From positions 372,001 to 436,000 of the forward strand of contig BDSI01000033.1 in the NCBI GenBank assembly GCA_003117195.1: 64,000 bases of DNA, read 5' to 3'. This stretch comes from Eudorina sp. 2006-703-Eu-15. Its lineage: Eukaryota > Chlorophyta > Chlorophyceae > Chlamydomonadales > Volvocaceae. Position 1 is the stretch's first letter. The number at the start of each line of letters is the position of its first letter. A program made the position numbers and the translations under genes. Under the pieces are notes generated by a model. It saw nothing but the letters and a program-made list of their open reading frames with translations. It had not been told where the DNA came from and did not search any database. Positions 20,542-32,911 of this stretch are shown piece after piece.

Positions 20542-23500
20542 CCGGTGGCGGCGGCGGCGGCGGCCGCCGCCAGGGCGGGCATGCCGCCGCCGGGTACGGA
20601 CAGCAGCTCCGCGATCCTCTCCTCATCCAACTTGAGACTCAGGGCAAGTCTGCGGGTGTGTGAAGGCGAGAGCGCGTGTGTGTGTGTTTAGATCAGAGAC
20701 CAGCCCGACCCAAGCCAAACACCAATATACTTACCATATTAACCTGCAAATTGGAAAACAGGTGTGTATTGTATTGTCCGACCGGCAAGAACTAAGAAGC
20801 CGAGTCCGCAACCCCCCAACACACACCGTAACCCTGTCCCCCCCTCCACTCACTTTTTGACGCACAACTGCCCCACCACGGGGTTCTGGAGCAGCGGTGC
20901 CGTACCCGCCACCACCGCACCCCCCTCCGGCATCCCCTCCGCCAGCGCCGCCGCCCACTCGTGCCCGATGTCGAACAGCGCCGACGCCGGCGCCGCCAGC
21001 GACGGCACCGCCGACGCCACCGACGCCGGTGATGCCGGCGAGTGCGGCTGTGCCGGGGGGCTTCCCCCGAGGCCGCCGCCGCCGCCGCCCGCCGGCGAGT
21101 GACCCCGCGTCGGAGAACCAGACTCGGCGGCGGCTGCGGGGATGGCGGCTCCGCCGCCGCCGCTGCCGCCACCGAGCATGTCCTCCACAGCGGCGGCGCG
21201 TGCTCGTACTGCCAGCGCCGTACTCTCGTGGGACGGCGGCTCCGTCAAGGGACCGGCGGGCGGCGGCGGCGGCGGCTGTTGGAACGCCACGAAGGCGCTG
21301 CCGCCGACGTTGGCAGCGCCTCCGCCTCCGCCTCCGCCGCCAGGCGCGCCGACGCCGTGGCTACCGCCCCTTCCCCCAGGAGCCCCCGTCGTCGTCGTCG
21401 CCGTCGGGTGCGTCTGAGCTCCGCCGTGTTTGTGTCCGCCTCCGCCACCACCTCCGCCGCCTCCGCCACTGTGGCGGTGCTGCCTATGTTGAGCGCCTCC
21501 TCCCCCGTGCGCGTGCGCGTGTGGGTGTGGGTGTGGGTGTGGGTGTGAGTGGGCGTGTGCATGAGTGGAACTGCCCCCGGCGGCCCCGGGCGCCGCCGCC
21601 GCCGCGCCCGCGGCCTCCGGCCCTGCCGCCGCCGCCGCCGCCGCGGCCGCCGTGGCGCTGTTGTGTGTGGTGGAGAGTGAGTACATGACCTCGGTGAGTA
21701 GGCTGGTGATGGAGCGGGTGGCCTCCTCTCGGTCGGGCAGCTTCACGTCCAGGAGGAAGGAGCCGTCCGAGTCCATGGCCAGGTCCAGGGGGAGCTGCCC
21801 GGGGGGTGAGGGGTGAGGGTGAGGGGTGAGGGTGGGGGTGAGGGGGAGTATGGGAGGGGGAGTATGGGAGGGGGAGGGGGAGTATGGGAGGGGGAGTATA
21901 GGGGGATATAGGAAATTGGTAGACAATTTCAAACTGCGCTGCTGCCAGAGCGACGGTTCGACCGGAGAAAATTGGTACAGTACCGTAGATCGCCAGCGAC
22001 GACGACGACGACGGTGTAAGTAGGCGTCGGTGTTGCCAAAACCAAGTTAGATGAGTCGGAACATGGTGGGTTGTCTAACGCACGATTCAGCGGAAATCGA
22101 CAGGGGCCCGGGGGAGTATAGGGGGAGGGCTAAGGGTGAGGGGGGAGTGAGTGGTGCAGTAAGCTGGGGCGAGCAGGGGCTGAGGAGCTGCACCCCGCAG
22201 GCAAACCGCTGCCCGTAGCTGTCCCCCGCAGGCCCATACGCACCCACCCACCCACCCCCACCCACCCCCTCCTCACCCCCACCGCCTCCCCAACCCCACC
22301 CCACCTTGAGTTTCAGCGGCCCGTCGTACGACACGCTCTCCGCCCCAAACTGGAAGACCCGCCGGTCGGCCGACGCCAGGAGGGTGGCACCCCCACGTCT
22401 GAATCGCTGCTTGAAGGTCCGCAGCATGCGGGCCAGGGAGCCGTACCACAGGTCCAGCAGTTCCAACTGGACGTCCAGAGGCTCCCGGGGGGGGCCGGAG
22501 GCGTCGCCGCCGCCGCCGCCGCCGGTGCGTCCGGCGGCCCTGCGGGGGTCCGGTCATGGGGGGTTTCAACGGGGGCCGCGGGGCGGACCACACAGGGTCG
22601 ACCAGTACGGTACTTGTGTCGTACATGCGTCGTACACATACACATGGCCCCTCTTTTTAGCTTTCCCAGGAGGATCGGAGCCGTGCCACCAGCATAGTGC
22701 TCGCTCCGTTGCGTGGTCCCCTTTTGCCGTGTGTGCCTGGCCTTCTGCTGGTGGCACGGCTGAACGTGTAGGGGTTTTGTTTGAGTTGGCCCCGTGATCG
22801 GCTTTATAAGGGCAGGCTGGCTTGGTGCCTGACCTCGTGGCGCGTTTTAGATGGGGCTAGAGGCCCCGGGTGCACGGCACCCTTGTGGTCCCGTGCTGTG
22901 TCTCCTCGCCCCTCTCCCAGTTCTCTGGGAGAGTGCTTCGGCGGTCTCCCGTATGGGGCGGATCAGCGCCCCCGGCCAGCGTCGGCCCGGCAGATATGTA
23001 ACGATTCACACATGTACCTTCGTACATGGGTCGTACATGCGTCGTACACACATGACCCCTCCCTTCACTACCCCTCCCCACCTCCCCCACAACGCACCCT
23101 GCAACGACACCCCCCCTTCCGCGCACCCGCTGGTTTCGGGCTCCCCGACCCCATCCTCCTCCCCATCCCCATCCACACCCCCTCCCCACCCAGACCGCCA
23201 TCTGCGTGCTCTCCCCCGCCCTGCCTCTGCCCTGGCCCCGCCCTGTCTGTCGCACCCTTTCGCCTCAAACTCCCTGGCCAGGCGCTCGAAAAAGTCCCTC
23301 ACGGTCGACAGCGCCGCGTCGCAGTCGAACGCGAGGGAGAGCCGCTCGATGGTGAAGGCGATGCGGAGGGGCTTGCGGACCAGGCGGGCCACGGCCCCCT
23401 CCAGGAAGCTGGCCAGGGAGAAGCGATCGGCTGCGGGCGGGCACCGCATGGAGGGCGGGCGGGTGGGTGGGTGGGTGGGCCGGGGGGGCATAGGAAATTG

Positions 23501-25501
23501 CGGCGGAGGGCGGGGAGTGGGCGGTTTCGCTGTCTTTATTGACAAAGGGGGAGAGTGGGCGGGCGGGTGGGTGGGTGGGTGGGTCCGGGGGGGAGGGGGG
23601 AGGGGGTGTAGATTTGGAATCGCGGGTATCGAGACATCAGAGTGTGGTATGCGGGGGGGGGGAGGGGGGGAGGGGGAGGGGCACGCGGGGGTCGGGTGTC
23701 GGCATTTTCGGTGAGAGGAGAACAACTTGGGAAGCCGACGAGGATCTGGATCTGGATCTGGGGAACGACCCCAATCCGGTCCACCTCTCCTGTCTACCTC
23801 CCCCCCCCCACACACACACACAGAGGAACGCGCCCTGGGTGCTGCAAGGACTTGAGGAGGTTGAACAGCGGACTGCGAGGCGCAGGCCGCCCGGGATGGG
23901 CTTCCGCCCAATCCCTTGAGGGGGCACAGCGGTCACCGATCCTCAGGGATCGGGCACGCGCCCTTGGTTGAGAGCGAGGGGACAGAGGCCCCTTACGCCC
24001 CTCTCCCCCGAATCCGGGGGAGAGTGCTTCGGCGGTCTCCCGTATGGGGCGGGTTGCAATTCTAAACACACACACACGCTGACGGTCAAGCTTAGTGGCC
24101 TGACGGTCCGGCTGGCGACACAGCTGCAGATGCAGGAGGTGGCGGCCGCACGGGCACGACAGCATGCGGACTACGAGCAGGAGGCCAGGGGACAGCTTGA
24201 GACAGACGGAGTGGCTGGGCCCCCGGCACTCAGCATGCCTGCCACTCTACAGCGGCTTTGGGCCATCCAGTGGGAACGAGAGCACAAAGAAACACTGTGG
24301 CGCCTGGCGGTTGACGGGGTCCCGCTGCCTGGCAACAGCCACCTCCACAACGCCCACCCCGAGGCGTGCGGGTGTGGCGAGTACGGCGGTGCGGGGCCCC
24401 ACCCGTGTTCACCACGGGCACACCATTTCTGGGCATGCCCGGTCGCTCAGGCAGTGATACAGCAGATCGGGGTACACGTTCCGGGCCCCATCACCCGAGC
24501 CAACGTGTGGCTGGCTGAGCCGCCACAGGGGGTACAGCAAGGGGTTTGGGACATCGTTGCCCTGGCGGCGCTGACGGCCATGGAGCGGGCGAGGGTGGGG
24601 TTACGTGCAGCGACCCTCCACGGCGGCGCACAGCCCGCGCCGGGGGCGCCGGCTGCCCCGTCGCCGGTTGATGTAGCTAAGGCGCGCGCAGTCATGGAGT
24701 TCTGGCAGCGGGTGGCCAGTTTCGCAGAACTGGGCCGACCGCGACGGGGATGGGAGGGGGTGGGACCGGACCACCCAATCCTATCGGTGGTGGACGGCCG
24801 GATCCGCTGCGTGCAGCCAGTAGACATAGACTCGTGATGGATAGATAGCAGCGCGAGACGCTAGGGGGTAGGGATTGGGACTAGGGAAGCCCACTTCCGG
24901 GCACGATGGGGATCCGTGGGTGCCCGAGGAGGGTCGGGCCAGACCAGTGGGAGTTGGCAGCGAGCGGGACGTGTAGGCGAGGGCCGCTTGCGACGGGAAG
25001 GGGTGTACGACAGGGAAGCTTGCGTGGTGATGTGCTGCCTTGTGCAAACCATAGCCCCATCATGGAGCACCCGACTGCATACCCGGACCCAGCAAGGCCT
25101 GACGCGTGCGAGCCGCCTCGCTCTGGCTCAGCTGGGCAGGCAGGCCTGCCGGAGGGTGCAACCCTAGCTATTACGATTAGGTTGGGACGCGGGACCAGGC
25201 TAGTTTTACCGCACCAAGCAGGGGCGCGCCTCCGAAACGCGCCCTGGGTGCTGCAAGGACTTGAGGAGGTTGAACAGCGGACTGCGAGGCGCAGACCGCC
25301 CGGGATGGGCCTTCGCCCACTCCCTTGAGGGGGCACAGCGGTCACCGATCCTCGGGATCGGGCACGCGCCCTAGGTTGAGAGCGAGGGGACAGAGGCCCC
25401 TTACGCCCCTTTCCCCCGTATCCGGGGAAAGTGCTTCGGCGGTCTCCCGTATGGGGCGGGTTAGCGCCCCCGGCCAGTGTCGGCCCGGCAGATATGTAAC
25501 G

Positions 25502-25537
<36 letters not shown>

Positions 25538-28500
25538 CGGGTCTCTTATCTAAACCCACACCCGTTACCCCCCACCCCCCGACGTGACGCGGCCTGACCT
25601 GGCTTGACGCCGTGGAAGTCGAAGGCGGACTGCGGAGATCAGCAGGGTGGGGGGTTCAGAGGGGTCAGAGTGGTCCATAGTTTACAACCGTGTGGGGCGT
25701 GGGAGGGGATGAGGGGGTTGTGACGGCATTGGGGTGCGGGTTTCGGAGCGATGGGGACATGTGACCGCTCCAGGGGCCCCTTTTGTGTGCATGGCGAGGT
25801 CCCGCGCCCCAACCCCAAACCGCAAACCCAACCCCAATCCTATTCCCCGGCCTCGGCCTTCCTCCCCCCTTTCCCGGGCTGGGTGTGTTTGAGGCCGTTT
25901 CCTTTCCAACCCTCTTCCCCCCGCACATCTGCACCGCGGCTCAGCTTTTCTCCTTGCTAACACACGCACGCCCTTCTCCTTTCCCCGCAAAGGGAGGGGC
26001 GTGCTTCGGCGGTCTTCATGTTGGGGCTGGGTTAGCAGCAATTGGCCAGTGCCAGGCCCGGTCAGATATGTAACACACACACACACGGCTCTTCTCGCGG
26101 CTCAGTTATCTTTCACACCCACACCCACACCCACACACCTGCAGCGCCCTGTTTAGCACCCCCAGCAGCGGGTTCCACATCTCACTCTCACTGAAGCTCA
26201 CGTAGAACCTGGGGGGCGGCGGGGCGGGGGGAGATACCAAGGGGGGGGGGGATACCAAGGGGGGGAGGGGAATAGTCTTACGATATGGACGCAGCACTGT
26301 CGGAAACGGGGGGGGGAGGGCGGGCGGCGGCACGGCGGGGAGCAGCGCCCGCGTGTGGGACCACGGCTTTGACGGCGGAGATCGTAGGGTTTTACGGCAA
26401 TGGGGGGGGGGCAGGTGGACAGTTTTGGCGGGCGCGGCGGTGTGCATGCGGAGTGGCGGCTGGCTGCGGGGCACGGCCGCGTGTACCGACTTTTGCTCTC
26501 TGGCAGCAGCGCAGTCTACCAATTTCCTATAATCCCTTTTTCGTCGATAAAGACAGCGAAATCGCGAAACAATCACCCGCCGCCGCCCGTCCGTGCCCTG
26601 CGGTCCCACCCACCTGCACAGCCCGGCGATGCTGGGGCTGAGGCCCGCGCTGTCCGGCATCAGCGACGGCCGCCCGCAGCCGCCAAACAGCTCCGAGACC
26701 GCCGCGGCCTGCGCCTCCGACAGCCCCAACATGGCGCGCGCCCGGCTGGCGGCCGCATGCGCCGCCGACCACTGCGCCCTCCGACCGGGGTCACTGGGGG
26801 GCTGCGGCCGCCGGAGGTATTTTTGAGGTGGGGCCATGTGGGGGCGGGTTCGGTTGCGTTCGGTTGGGTTCGGTTGATTTCGGTTGGGTTGCTTCAAACG
26901 GGGTTCTTGACCCCCCGACGCCGGTAACAACAATCCGTCAATGGCGGACTCCACCCACCCAGCCCCTCCCGCCCGACAACGAGGCTGGAGACCGGCTGCC
27001 GCCCCGCTTCCCCCATCTTTCCCCCATCTTTCCCCCCTCGCCCCCCCCTACGCCCCCCACCCACCTTGGGTGCCGGGGCGATGCTGGTGACGGTGGTGGA
27101 CAGCGAGGGCCCCGCCACCTTGAACTCGCCGCTGAGGGCCTGGGCCTCCCCGCTGGCGGCCGTGTAGGCGCCCAGCTCCACCGGCAGCAGGCTGGACAGC
27201 AGACCCGTCAGCAGGCCCGGCATGTAGGCGTTCAGCAGGCCCCTGGCCGGGGGGGGGAGGAGAGAGGGCGAGGGGGAGGGAAGGCGCTCCTCGGGCAAAT
27301 TGGGACGAGGGGCGGGGGGGGGGGCGCGGGGGGCGGGCGGGGCAGGAATAGCAAATATCCACTTCGAGGTGGAGCCCTACAAACTGAACGTTGAGAAATG
27401 GGCGCGGCGCACCCAGGGGGTGGGTATACCGTGTACTGCGCCAGCGCGCGGTCCCCTTCCCCCCCTCTACCCCTCCATCCTCCCCCCCCTGCTCCCCTTT
27501 CCACCCGCTCCTCCCTCCCTCCCTCCTTTCCCCCTCTCCCCCCCGACGCCCCCCGCACTTGAGCAGGGTCCGCGGCAGCGGCAGCGTGTTGCCCCGCATG
27601 CGGTGGTCCAGCTGCAGGATGTTGAAGGACACGGGTTCCGGAGCCAGCCACGCGCCACCGCTGCCCGCGCCGGTGCCCCCCGCCGCGTGGAACTCAAACA
27701 CGGCCGTCACCGCCACCTCCACCTCCAACATGAGCTCACGGATGCTCGTGTCGGGGACCTGGAGGGGGCCGGCGCGGGGCGGGGAGGGGCGGTCCATCGG
27801 GGCGGAGAAGGGGGGCCGGGGGGGTCGGGTGGGCTTCTCGCTAAACACACACACACGCACACACACACGCACACGCACACGCACACCCCTCCGGCCGTCA
27901 CTCCCACCCGAGGGGTCGGCCCCCCCACCGTCTCCCCCACCTTGGTCCCCCTCTCCCCCAGCAGCTCCACCCTCTCCCCCAGCAGCTGCACGTAGACCCC
28001 CTTGCGGGAGGGCCGGCACTCAAAGTCCTCAACGAAGCCGCCGAGCAGGTCAGAGTCGGCGGCGGGGGCGGCGTCGTCGGGGGCGGGTGGACCTGTCGCG
28101 GGGTGCACACGATTTCGCTGTGATGGCGGTGATGGCAGCGGTGGGAGGAGGAGGGAGGCGGCAACAGCGGATCGGTACACATCGGTACATACTTATCTGC
28201 GCCGACTTCCAGAGGGGGAAGGCCGGGCCATCCTCAAGACACACCCACAACCCCACCCACATGTGGGGACACCCACAGATGACGCACCTTCGTACACCGC
28301 TGAGTGGGCCCAGCCCAGACCCGCCTCGCCATCCACGGAGGAGTCCGAGGCCAGGGCCGCCGGCGCGGACCCGCCGGCCGAGCTCAGCTGCGGCGCGGGT
28401 GCGGCCGCTCCGCCCCCTGCCCCATCAGCCTCCCCGCCGCCGCCGCCGCCGCCGCCGACGCCACTCGCCGCATTGAAGTAGTCTGCCTGCAGCAAGGTGC

Positions 28501-31500
28501 TGTCCAGCAGCGAGAACCCGTCGAGCTGCTGCGAAGAGGCTGGGGTGGCGGACCTGAGGGACGGACCGACGGACGGACCGACGGAAGTGGGTGAGAGGTC
28601 GTTGGTTGGGAGGTGGTTGAGATGGCGGTTGGCTGAGGTAAGAGGCAACGTAGGGCAAGGTTACAGGCCGGCAAATTGCCCTTGCCTCCCCCCCGGCCCC
28701 CTAATCGTCTGTGGATCTTCCCCCCAACCTCCACAAGCTGCAGCAAATCGTGTTTGGATTTGGATCTCAGAAAATTCAAAAAGAGATCCACCAGATTCAA
28801 CAGATCCCACCAGATCCTGCACCTGACCCGCACGCACCTGAGGCTGTCCATCTCACACTCCGCTAGCTCCCCGCCCGCGCCGCCCCCGCTGGCCGCCCGA
28901 CCCCCGGGTCGGATCTTGCTCTTGATGTCCTTGAGCGCCTCCGGGGCCTTGGAGGCGATGGCCTTGCTGAGCTTGCTGAGCTTGCCCTTGCCCTCCGACA
29001 GGCCGTCCTGCGCAGCGGCCGGGCCCCCCCACACCGTGCAGAGAGATGCAGTCGTTGTCAAAGTCGAGGAGTGTGTGGGCCAGCCAAGAAGAGCTCCCGA
29101 AGCGGCCCGGGGGCCTGCAAACCCTCGGCGCTTCGCTTCCCCAAATCCTTGGTGAACTCTAAACATCCCCAACCCCCCAAATCTCCCCGTTTTGAGGCGT
29201 CTGTCCACCCTCCCAGCCGCCGCCCAGCCCTCCATCCGCCCTCCCAGCCGCCCACCCACATGCAGCTTCTCCATCATCTGTTGCCGCAGCCGCCCAGCGC
29301 CGCTGGTGCTGCCCGTCGAGTCCACTGACCCATGGGTCGATCCTCCGCCGACGACGCCGCCGGAGCCCGAGGGCTCCACCCCATGCCCGTGGCCCTCCTT
29401 GTCCCCCACCAGCCCCCCAACCATGCTCTTCAGCTTGTCCTTCTTGTTCTTTAGGCCTGACAGGAAATTGGCCACCGCCTCTCCCTTAGCGCGCGGCGGC
29501 GGCAGCGCCCCGGCCCCGGCCGCGGCGGCGGCGGCAGTGCCGCCGCTGCCAAACGCCGTCACGTCATGGCTCGGCCCTCGGCGGTGCATGACTGTGGCCG
29601 GGTGCGGCGCGGTGGCGGGCAGCGGCCCCGAGACCGTGCCCTGCAGCGGCTGTGGCGGATGCTGCTGCCGCACCTGATGCTGTTGCTGTTGTTGGGACTG
29701 CTGCTGCTGTTGTTGCTGCTGCTGGAAGTGCTGTTGCTGCCGGAGGTATTGTTGTTGGAGGTGGGGCGGCAGGCCGGGTGGCATGGCGGTTGGCGGTTTG
29801 GCGGTTGGTTGCGGTTGCTGTGACGGGGCCTGCTGGTGCTGCTGCTGCGGGGCCGGGGCCGGGACCGGGGCCTGGCTCCGAGGGCTTCCGCTGCTGGCAC
29901 CAGCACCGCTACCACTACCACCGCCACCATTCGGCCCGGCGGCTGTGAGGCCTGTCGCGCCCGCACCCGCACCCGCCGCGGCTGCTGCTGCGGCTGCGGC
30001 GGCCGTTGTTGGCGTCCCCGGCGCTGGCGACGGCGAGGCCGAGGCGTGCGGCGTGGAGGAGCCGGAGGGGCCACGTGGCGTGGAGGGCTGCGGCTGGTGC
30101 GGCTGCGGCGGGTGTCGGCCGCCTTGCGCTGCCAGCGCGGAGGGATCCTGCAGGAGGGGGGAACCCAGCCACGGCGCCACGCCCTCTCGGCCCCGCACCG
30201 CATCTGTCGATCCCAACGGAACCGTTCCCTAAAAGATGACCCTAAGGTCCAGGGCTCGAATCCCAGAGCACACACATGTACGCCACTCAATTATCAATTT
30301 GAGCGCCCCGCCGCCATCCATGCATCGATATTAATGCCTGCCCCAGCCCGCGGCGGCCCATAAGGCAACACCCGGCCAGGGCCCGCAACCCGACGCACCG
30401 CGATCCCCAGCGAACCCCACCCCGCTCCATCTCCTACATCCCGCCCCTACAATCCACACTTACCCCATCTAGGGTGACGTCGCCCTCCGCCACCGCGCCC
30501 GGGCCCTGGCCCTGATAGCTGTGGGTCGATGCGACGCTGCTCGAGTGACTCAGCTTCCCGCTCGTGACGCCGCCGCCGCCGCCGCCGCCACCGGCACCGA
30601 CGGCCGACCCCGACTGTGCACCCGCCGCCGCCGCTGCCGCCTGAGGGCCGCCCCGCCGTGCCCTGCGCGGGGAAGACACGCACAGGGCGTGGCGGGATGG
30701 TGGGGCGGGGTAAGCCTCCCCTCAGCTCCCCTCCCCGACGCACCCAGGAACCCCCCCCCGCCACGCCCGCCGAGGGTGCCGTCCCCCCTTTCTTTCCCTT
30801 CCATCATCCTCCCCTTCTTCCCGCACTGTACGGCACTGTACAACACTGTACGGCACCACGCAGCAACGTCCCGGGACGCAGAAGCAACGTGCACTCACTC
30901 GCTCCACTCCGCCTGCGCCGTGGAGGCCGACACGCCGCCCAGTACGACAGTCAGTCGCGCCACTCGGTTGCCGTGGGCGGTGGCCGCCGTGGCGGAGGCG
31001 GCGCCGCCGCTGCTGGTGGCGGCGGTGACGGCGGCCCGGCGGCGGATGGGCTCGCACGTGAATTCAAACCTGCCGCTGACCTCGCTGACGTGGAGGTCCC
31101 GTGCGGCCACGTAGATGCCGCCGTTGCCGCTGCTGAACCTGTCGGCGGTGACCAGCCGCGGGGGGCCCGGAGGGAGCGGGAGGGTAAATTGAAAAAATGG
31201 AGCGGGTGGTGGGCAGTCAGGTAGCTGGAGGTGGGCAGTCAGGTAGCGGGAGGTTGACAACCGATCTTGCTGCTGAGGCGGCGCACAACGAGCCTGCCCG
31301 TGATGGGTGGGTGGGTCGCTCCGAAGGCGGAACATGACACTACCCGCTGCAACCCCAAACCACCACGCCACACACAGCCGCCCACCTGTACCCCTTGACC
31401 GCCGGGAAGTAGAGCTGCTGCTTCACCCGGTCCAGCCGGGCGGTGGTCCGCTCCATCTGGTCCTCCAGCCGCGCCACCTCCGCCCAGCCGCTCTCCTCCG

Positions 31501-32911
31501 CGCGCCGCCGCTCCGCCTCCAACCGGCTGCTGGCGTCCAGTCGGGCCAGGTCGGAGCGGAGGGCCTGCATCTCGTCGGTCAGGATGCGACGAGTGTCCTG
31601 GGGAGGGAGGGATGGGGGATAAAGGAAATTGATAGATATACTTATACTGAGGGAAGGGGTACATAGGAAATTGGTGGACATATTTATACTGAGGGAAGGG
31701 GGAGGGTATAGGGAAGGAGTACTGAGGGAAGGGGGAGGGTATGAGGAAGGAGCAGGCTTGCTGAACCTGAGCTGACTGTCAGAGCAAAGGTCCGAGGGGG
31801 CAAGGGAGGGGGAAGGGAGTAATAAACTGGTCGGCATATTCATACTGCTGCTGCTGCCAACAGGGGTAAGGGAGGCAGGGGAGGTACCCTGGAGCGGGTG
31901 AGGGGTTGCGGCGGGCAGGGGGTGCGGGGACGTGGCTGACAGGCTGAGGGGCCGGCAACCGCATTGAGACCGTGGCACTGAGAGGCGGGGGCGGTGGGCT
32001 CTTTGTGTACGAACGGTGCAGCACCCCTAGAGCTCCGCAGCGGGGAAGCACAAGCGGTGTGCTGACCCGGGGGCCTGGTACGACTGCAGGCGCGGGACAA
32101 GGGTGCACGGGGGAGGGACACGTGGTGCGTTGCTTGGACACGTGGCTTGAATCCACCGTGCGGTAGCTGTGTTCACGTGGTTCGAACCGACCGCGCGGGT
32201 TCGGGTCCCTAGAGGGTCCCTAGAGGGAAGCAACACTCGATCGGGCCTGGTGAGGTATATGCTGCAGAGGAAAGAGTAAGGAGAGAGTTCTGCTGATGTC
32301 GCCGGGTTTCCTGGGCCGTTGGGTTCACATGCTCCCCGAGCACAGCCGCGGGAAAACTTGTGCATCGGGGTCGGCGTCCCACCTGCAAAACGACGCATTT
32401 TGTGGAAAGGTACTCCCGCTCATCGACTCTCTCGCAGGTCGCGAGCTCCTGATTGGCATTTCGGAGCTCGATGTCGGTGGCTAGCACGCGGCTGTTGAGC
32501 TCATCAAGCTCGCGCTGGAGTATTGCAGGATCTCTGCCAGCGTGATGCGAGGAATGATCTGGCTGGGAGGGCTTGTGGCCATGCTTCTGGCCTTGAGATG
32601 GGCCGGTGGGAACCGAAGCCTGTTTTGCCGACAACTCAGCTGCGAGCCGCTTCTTTTCTTTTTGTAATATATCACACGTCTGCATAAAAGAAAAGGCGAC
32701 TGCGTTTTAGCTGAGGCAGGGTAAGGAAATTGCTCATAAAACTGACTCCGACCTGTTTCAGTGAGGTTACAAGCAGCTCCAAGCTTGGCCGCTCATCTTC
32801 CCAGCGTTTAATTTTTGTCTTCTCTTCATCCTTGACGAGGTTGAAAAGCTCCGCGCATGTTGCCCGACTCTGCACCAAGGTCCTAACAAATGCCTTTTCC
32901 CTCTCCATCAT
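19584..32911 (-). CDS. Large protein of unknown function: N-terminal coiled coil, strand-rich blocks, long low-complexity linkers (1,794 aa)
   Basis: Nineteen exons: 32911-32753, 32679-32383, 31597-31386, 31138-30899, 30662-30464, 30147-29260, 29007-28838, 28553-28288, 28092-27941, 27758-27559, 27242-27065, 26801-26614, 26208-26139, 25629-25599, 23430-23256, 22539-22305, 21794-20854, 20649-20302, 20019-19584. All phases agree; total 5,385 nt including the stop. Residues 1 to about 220 are helical and charged with heptad character (ILQKEKKRLAAELSAKQ; RLEDQMERTTARLDRVKQQL). The middle exon 30147-29260 has Ala, Gly and Gln runs. Exons 28092-26614 and 23430-22305 alternate hydrophobic residues as in beta strands (LRIAFTIERLSLAF; YDGPLKLK; LTGLLSSLLPVELGAY), which faintly recalls lipid-transfer (TULIP or chorein-like) proteins, but no signature motif confirms this. 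No membrane helix or signal peptide was seen. The first of two adjacent ATGs is used. Confidence 0.82.
20092..20172 (-). repeat. Intron-3'-end module, copy in the intron before the last exon
   Basis: Read in the gene's sense: TCCGGTCGAATCGTCGCTCT, CAGCAGCGCAGTTTGAAATT, GTCTACCAATTTCCTATA, then a C-rich tract to the acceptor at 20,020. About 80 bp are almost identical to 21,902-21,984. Confidence 0.85.
20230..20251 (+). repeat. Short interstitial TTTAGGG array
   Basis: Three units of TTTAGGG, the plant-type telomere repeat, in an intron of the large gene. Confidence 0.8.
21902..21984 (-). repeat. Intron-3'-end module, copy before exon 21794-20854
   Basis: Same sequence as 20,092-20,172 with one or two changes, same orientation relative to transcription, followed by a long C-rich tract with CCCATACTCCC repeats and the acceptor at 21,795. 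Confidence 0.85.
22640..23016 (+). mobile_element. LINE 3' untranslated fragment (family A relative)
   Basis: Ends with the block TGCTTCGGCGGTCTCCCGTA, then GCCCCCGGCCAGCGTCGGCC and TATGTAACGATTCACAC, shared with 24,020-24,050 and 25,430-25,510. It has no coding part and lies in the intron 23,255-22,540 of the large gene, antisense to it. Confidence 0.7.
23488..23550 (-). repeat. Intronic module with TTTATTGACA box
   Basis: Read in the gene's sense: TTTGTCAATAAAGACAGCGA, then GCAATTTCCTATGCCCCC, then CCACC repeats and the acceptor at 23,431. Both boxes recur in other introns (23.5, 26.5, 40.5 and 41.5 kb). Confidence 0.7.
23822..24075 (+). mobile_element. 5'-truncated LINE, 3' end (family A, copy 1)
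   Basis: Carries the last residues of a retrotransposon ORF (NAPWVLQGLEEVEQRTARRR, ending FRPIP stop), a 3' untranslated region with TGCTTCGGCGGTCTCCCGTA, then TTGCAATTCTAAACACACAC. The same coding end and 3' region lie at 25,230-25,536. It is in the 2.2-kb intron between exons 25629-25599 and 23430-23256. Confidence 0.8.
24080..24839 (+). mobile_element. LINE ORF C-terminal fragment with zinc-binding motif (family B)
   Basis: About 250 in-frame codons ending in a TGA at 24,835-24,837. Features: a helical charged start (VAAARARQHADYEQEARGQ), WAIQWEREHKETLWRLAVDG, then CGCGEYGG followed by HPCSPRAHHFWACP, a Cys/His cluster of the kind found after the reverse transcriptase in algal and plant LINEs. 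No reverse transcriptase domain remains. It is wedged between two family-A tails, so insertions are stacked or nested. Confidence 0.7.
25230..25536 (+). mobile_element. 5'-truncated LINE, 3' end (family A, copy 2)
   Basis: Same ORF end as at 23,822 (last residues GLRPLP instead of GFRPIP) and the same 3' untranslated region, ending GATATGTAACGATTCACAC and a long (CA)n. The intact (CA)n and close similarity suggest a fairly recent insertion. Confidence 0.8.
25985..26086 (+). mobile_element. LINE 3' tail (diverged family A)
   Basis: GTGCTTCGGCGGTCTTCATG, then TTGGCCAGTGCCAGGCCCGG, TCAGATATGTAAC and (CA)n: a diverged version of the family A tail, in the intron between exons 26208-26139 and 25629-25599. 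Confidence 0.65.
26490..26562 (+). repeat. Intronic module, antisense copy
   Basis: CTCTGGCAGCAGCGCAGTCT, ACCAATTTCCTATA, then CGATAAAGACAGCGAAATCG, combining both boxes of the module. Here it runs opposite to the host gene, in the intron between exons 26801-26614 and 26208-26139. Confidence 0.7.
29640..29760 (-). repeat. Polyglutamine-coding CAG run in the large gene
   Basis: Interrupted CAG/CAA repeats in exon 30147-29260 encode a Gln-rich segment (FQQQQQQQQQSQQQQQHQ). Likely a length-variable low-complexity linker. Confidence 0.8.
31625..31690 (-). repeat. Intron-3'-end module, doubled copy
   Basis: In the gene's sense, GTCCACCAATTTCCTATG and 40 bp later ATCTATCAATTTCCTTTA, then C-rich tract and the acceptor at 31,598. 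The unit between the copies (CCTTCCCTCAGTATAAGTAT) is also repeated upstream to about 31,745. Confidence 0.7.

Noticed and set aside
27340..27400. Possible extra exon reading FVGLHLEVDICYS between exons 27758-27559 and 27242-27065
   Set aside because: The flanking exons already join in phase and produce continuous sequence; the extra piece lacks a suitable donor.
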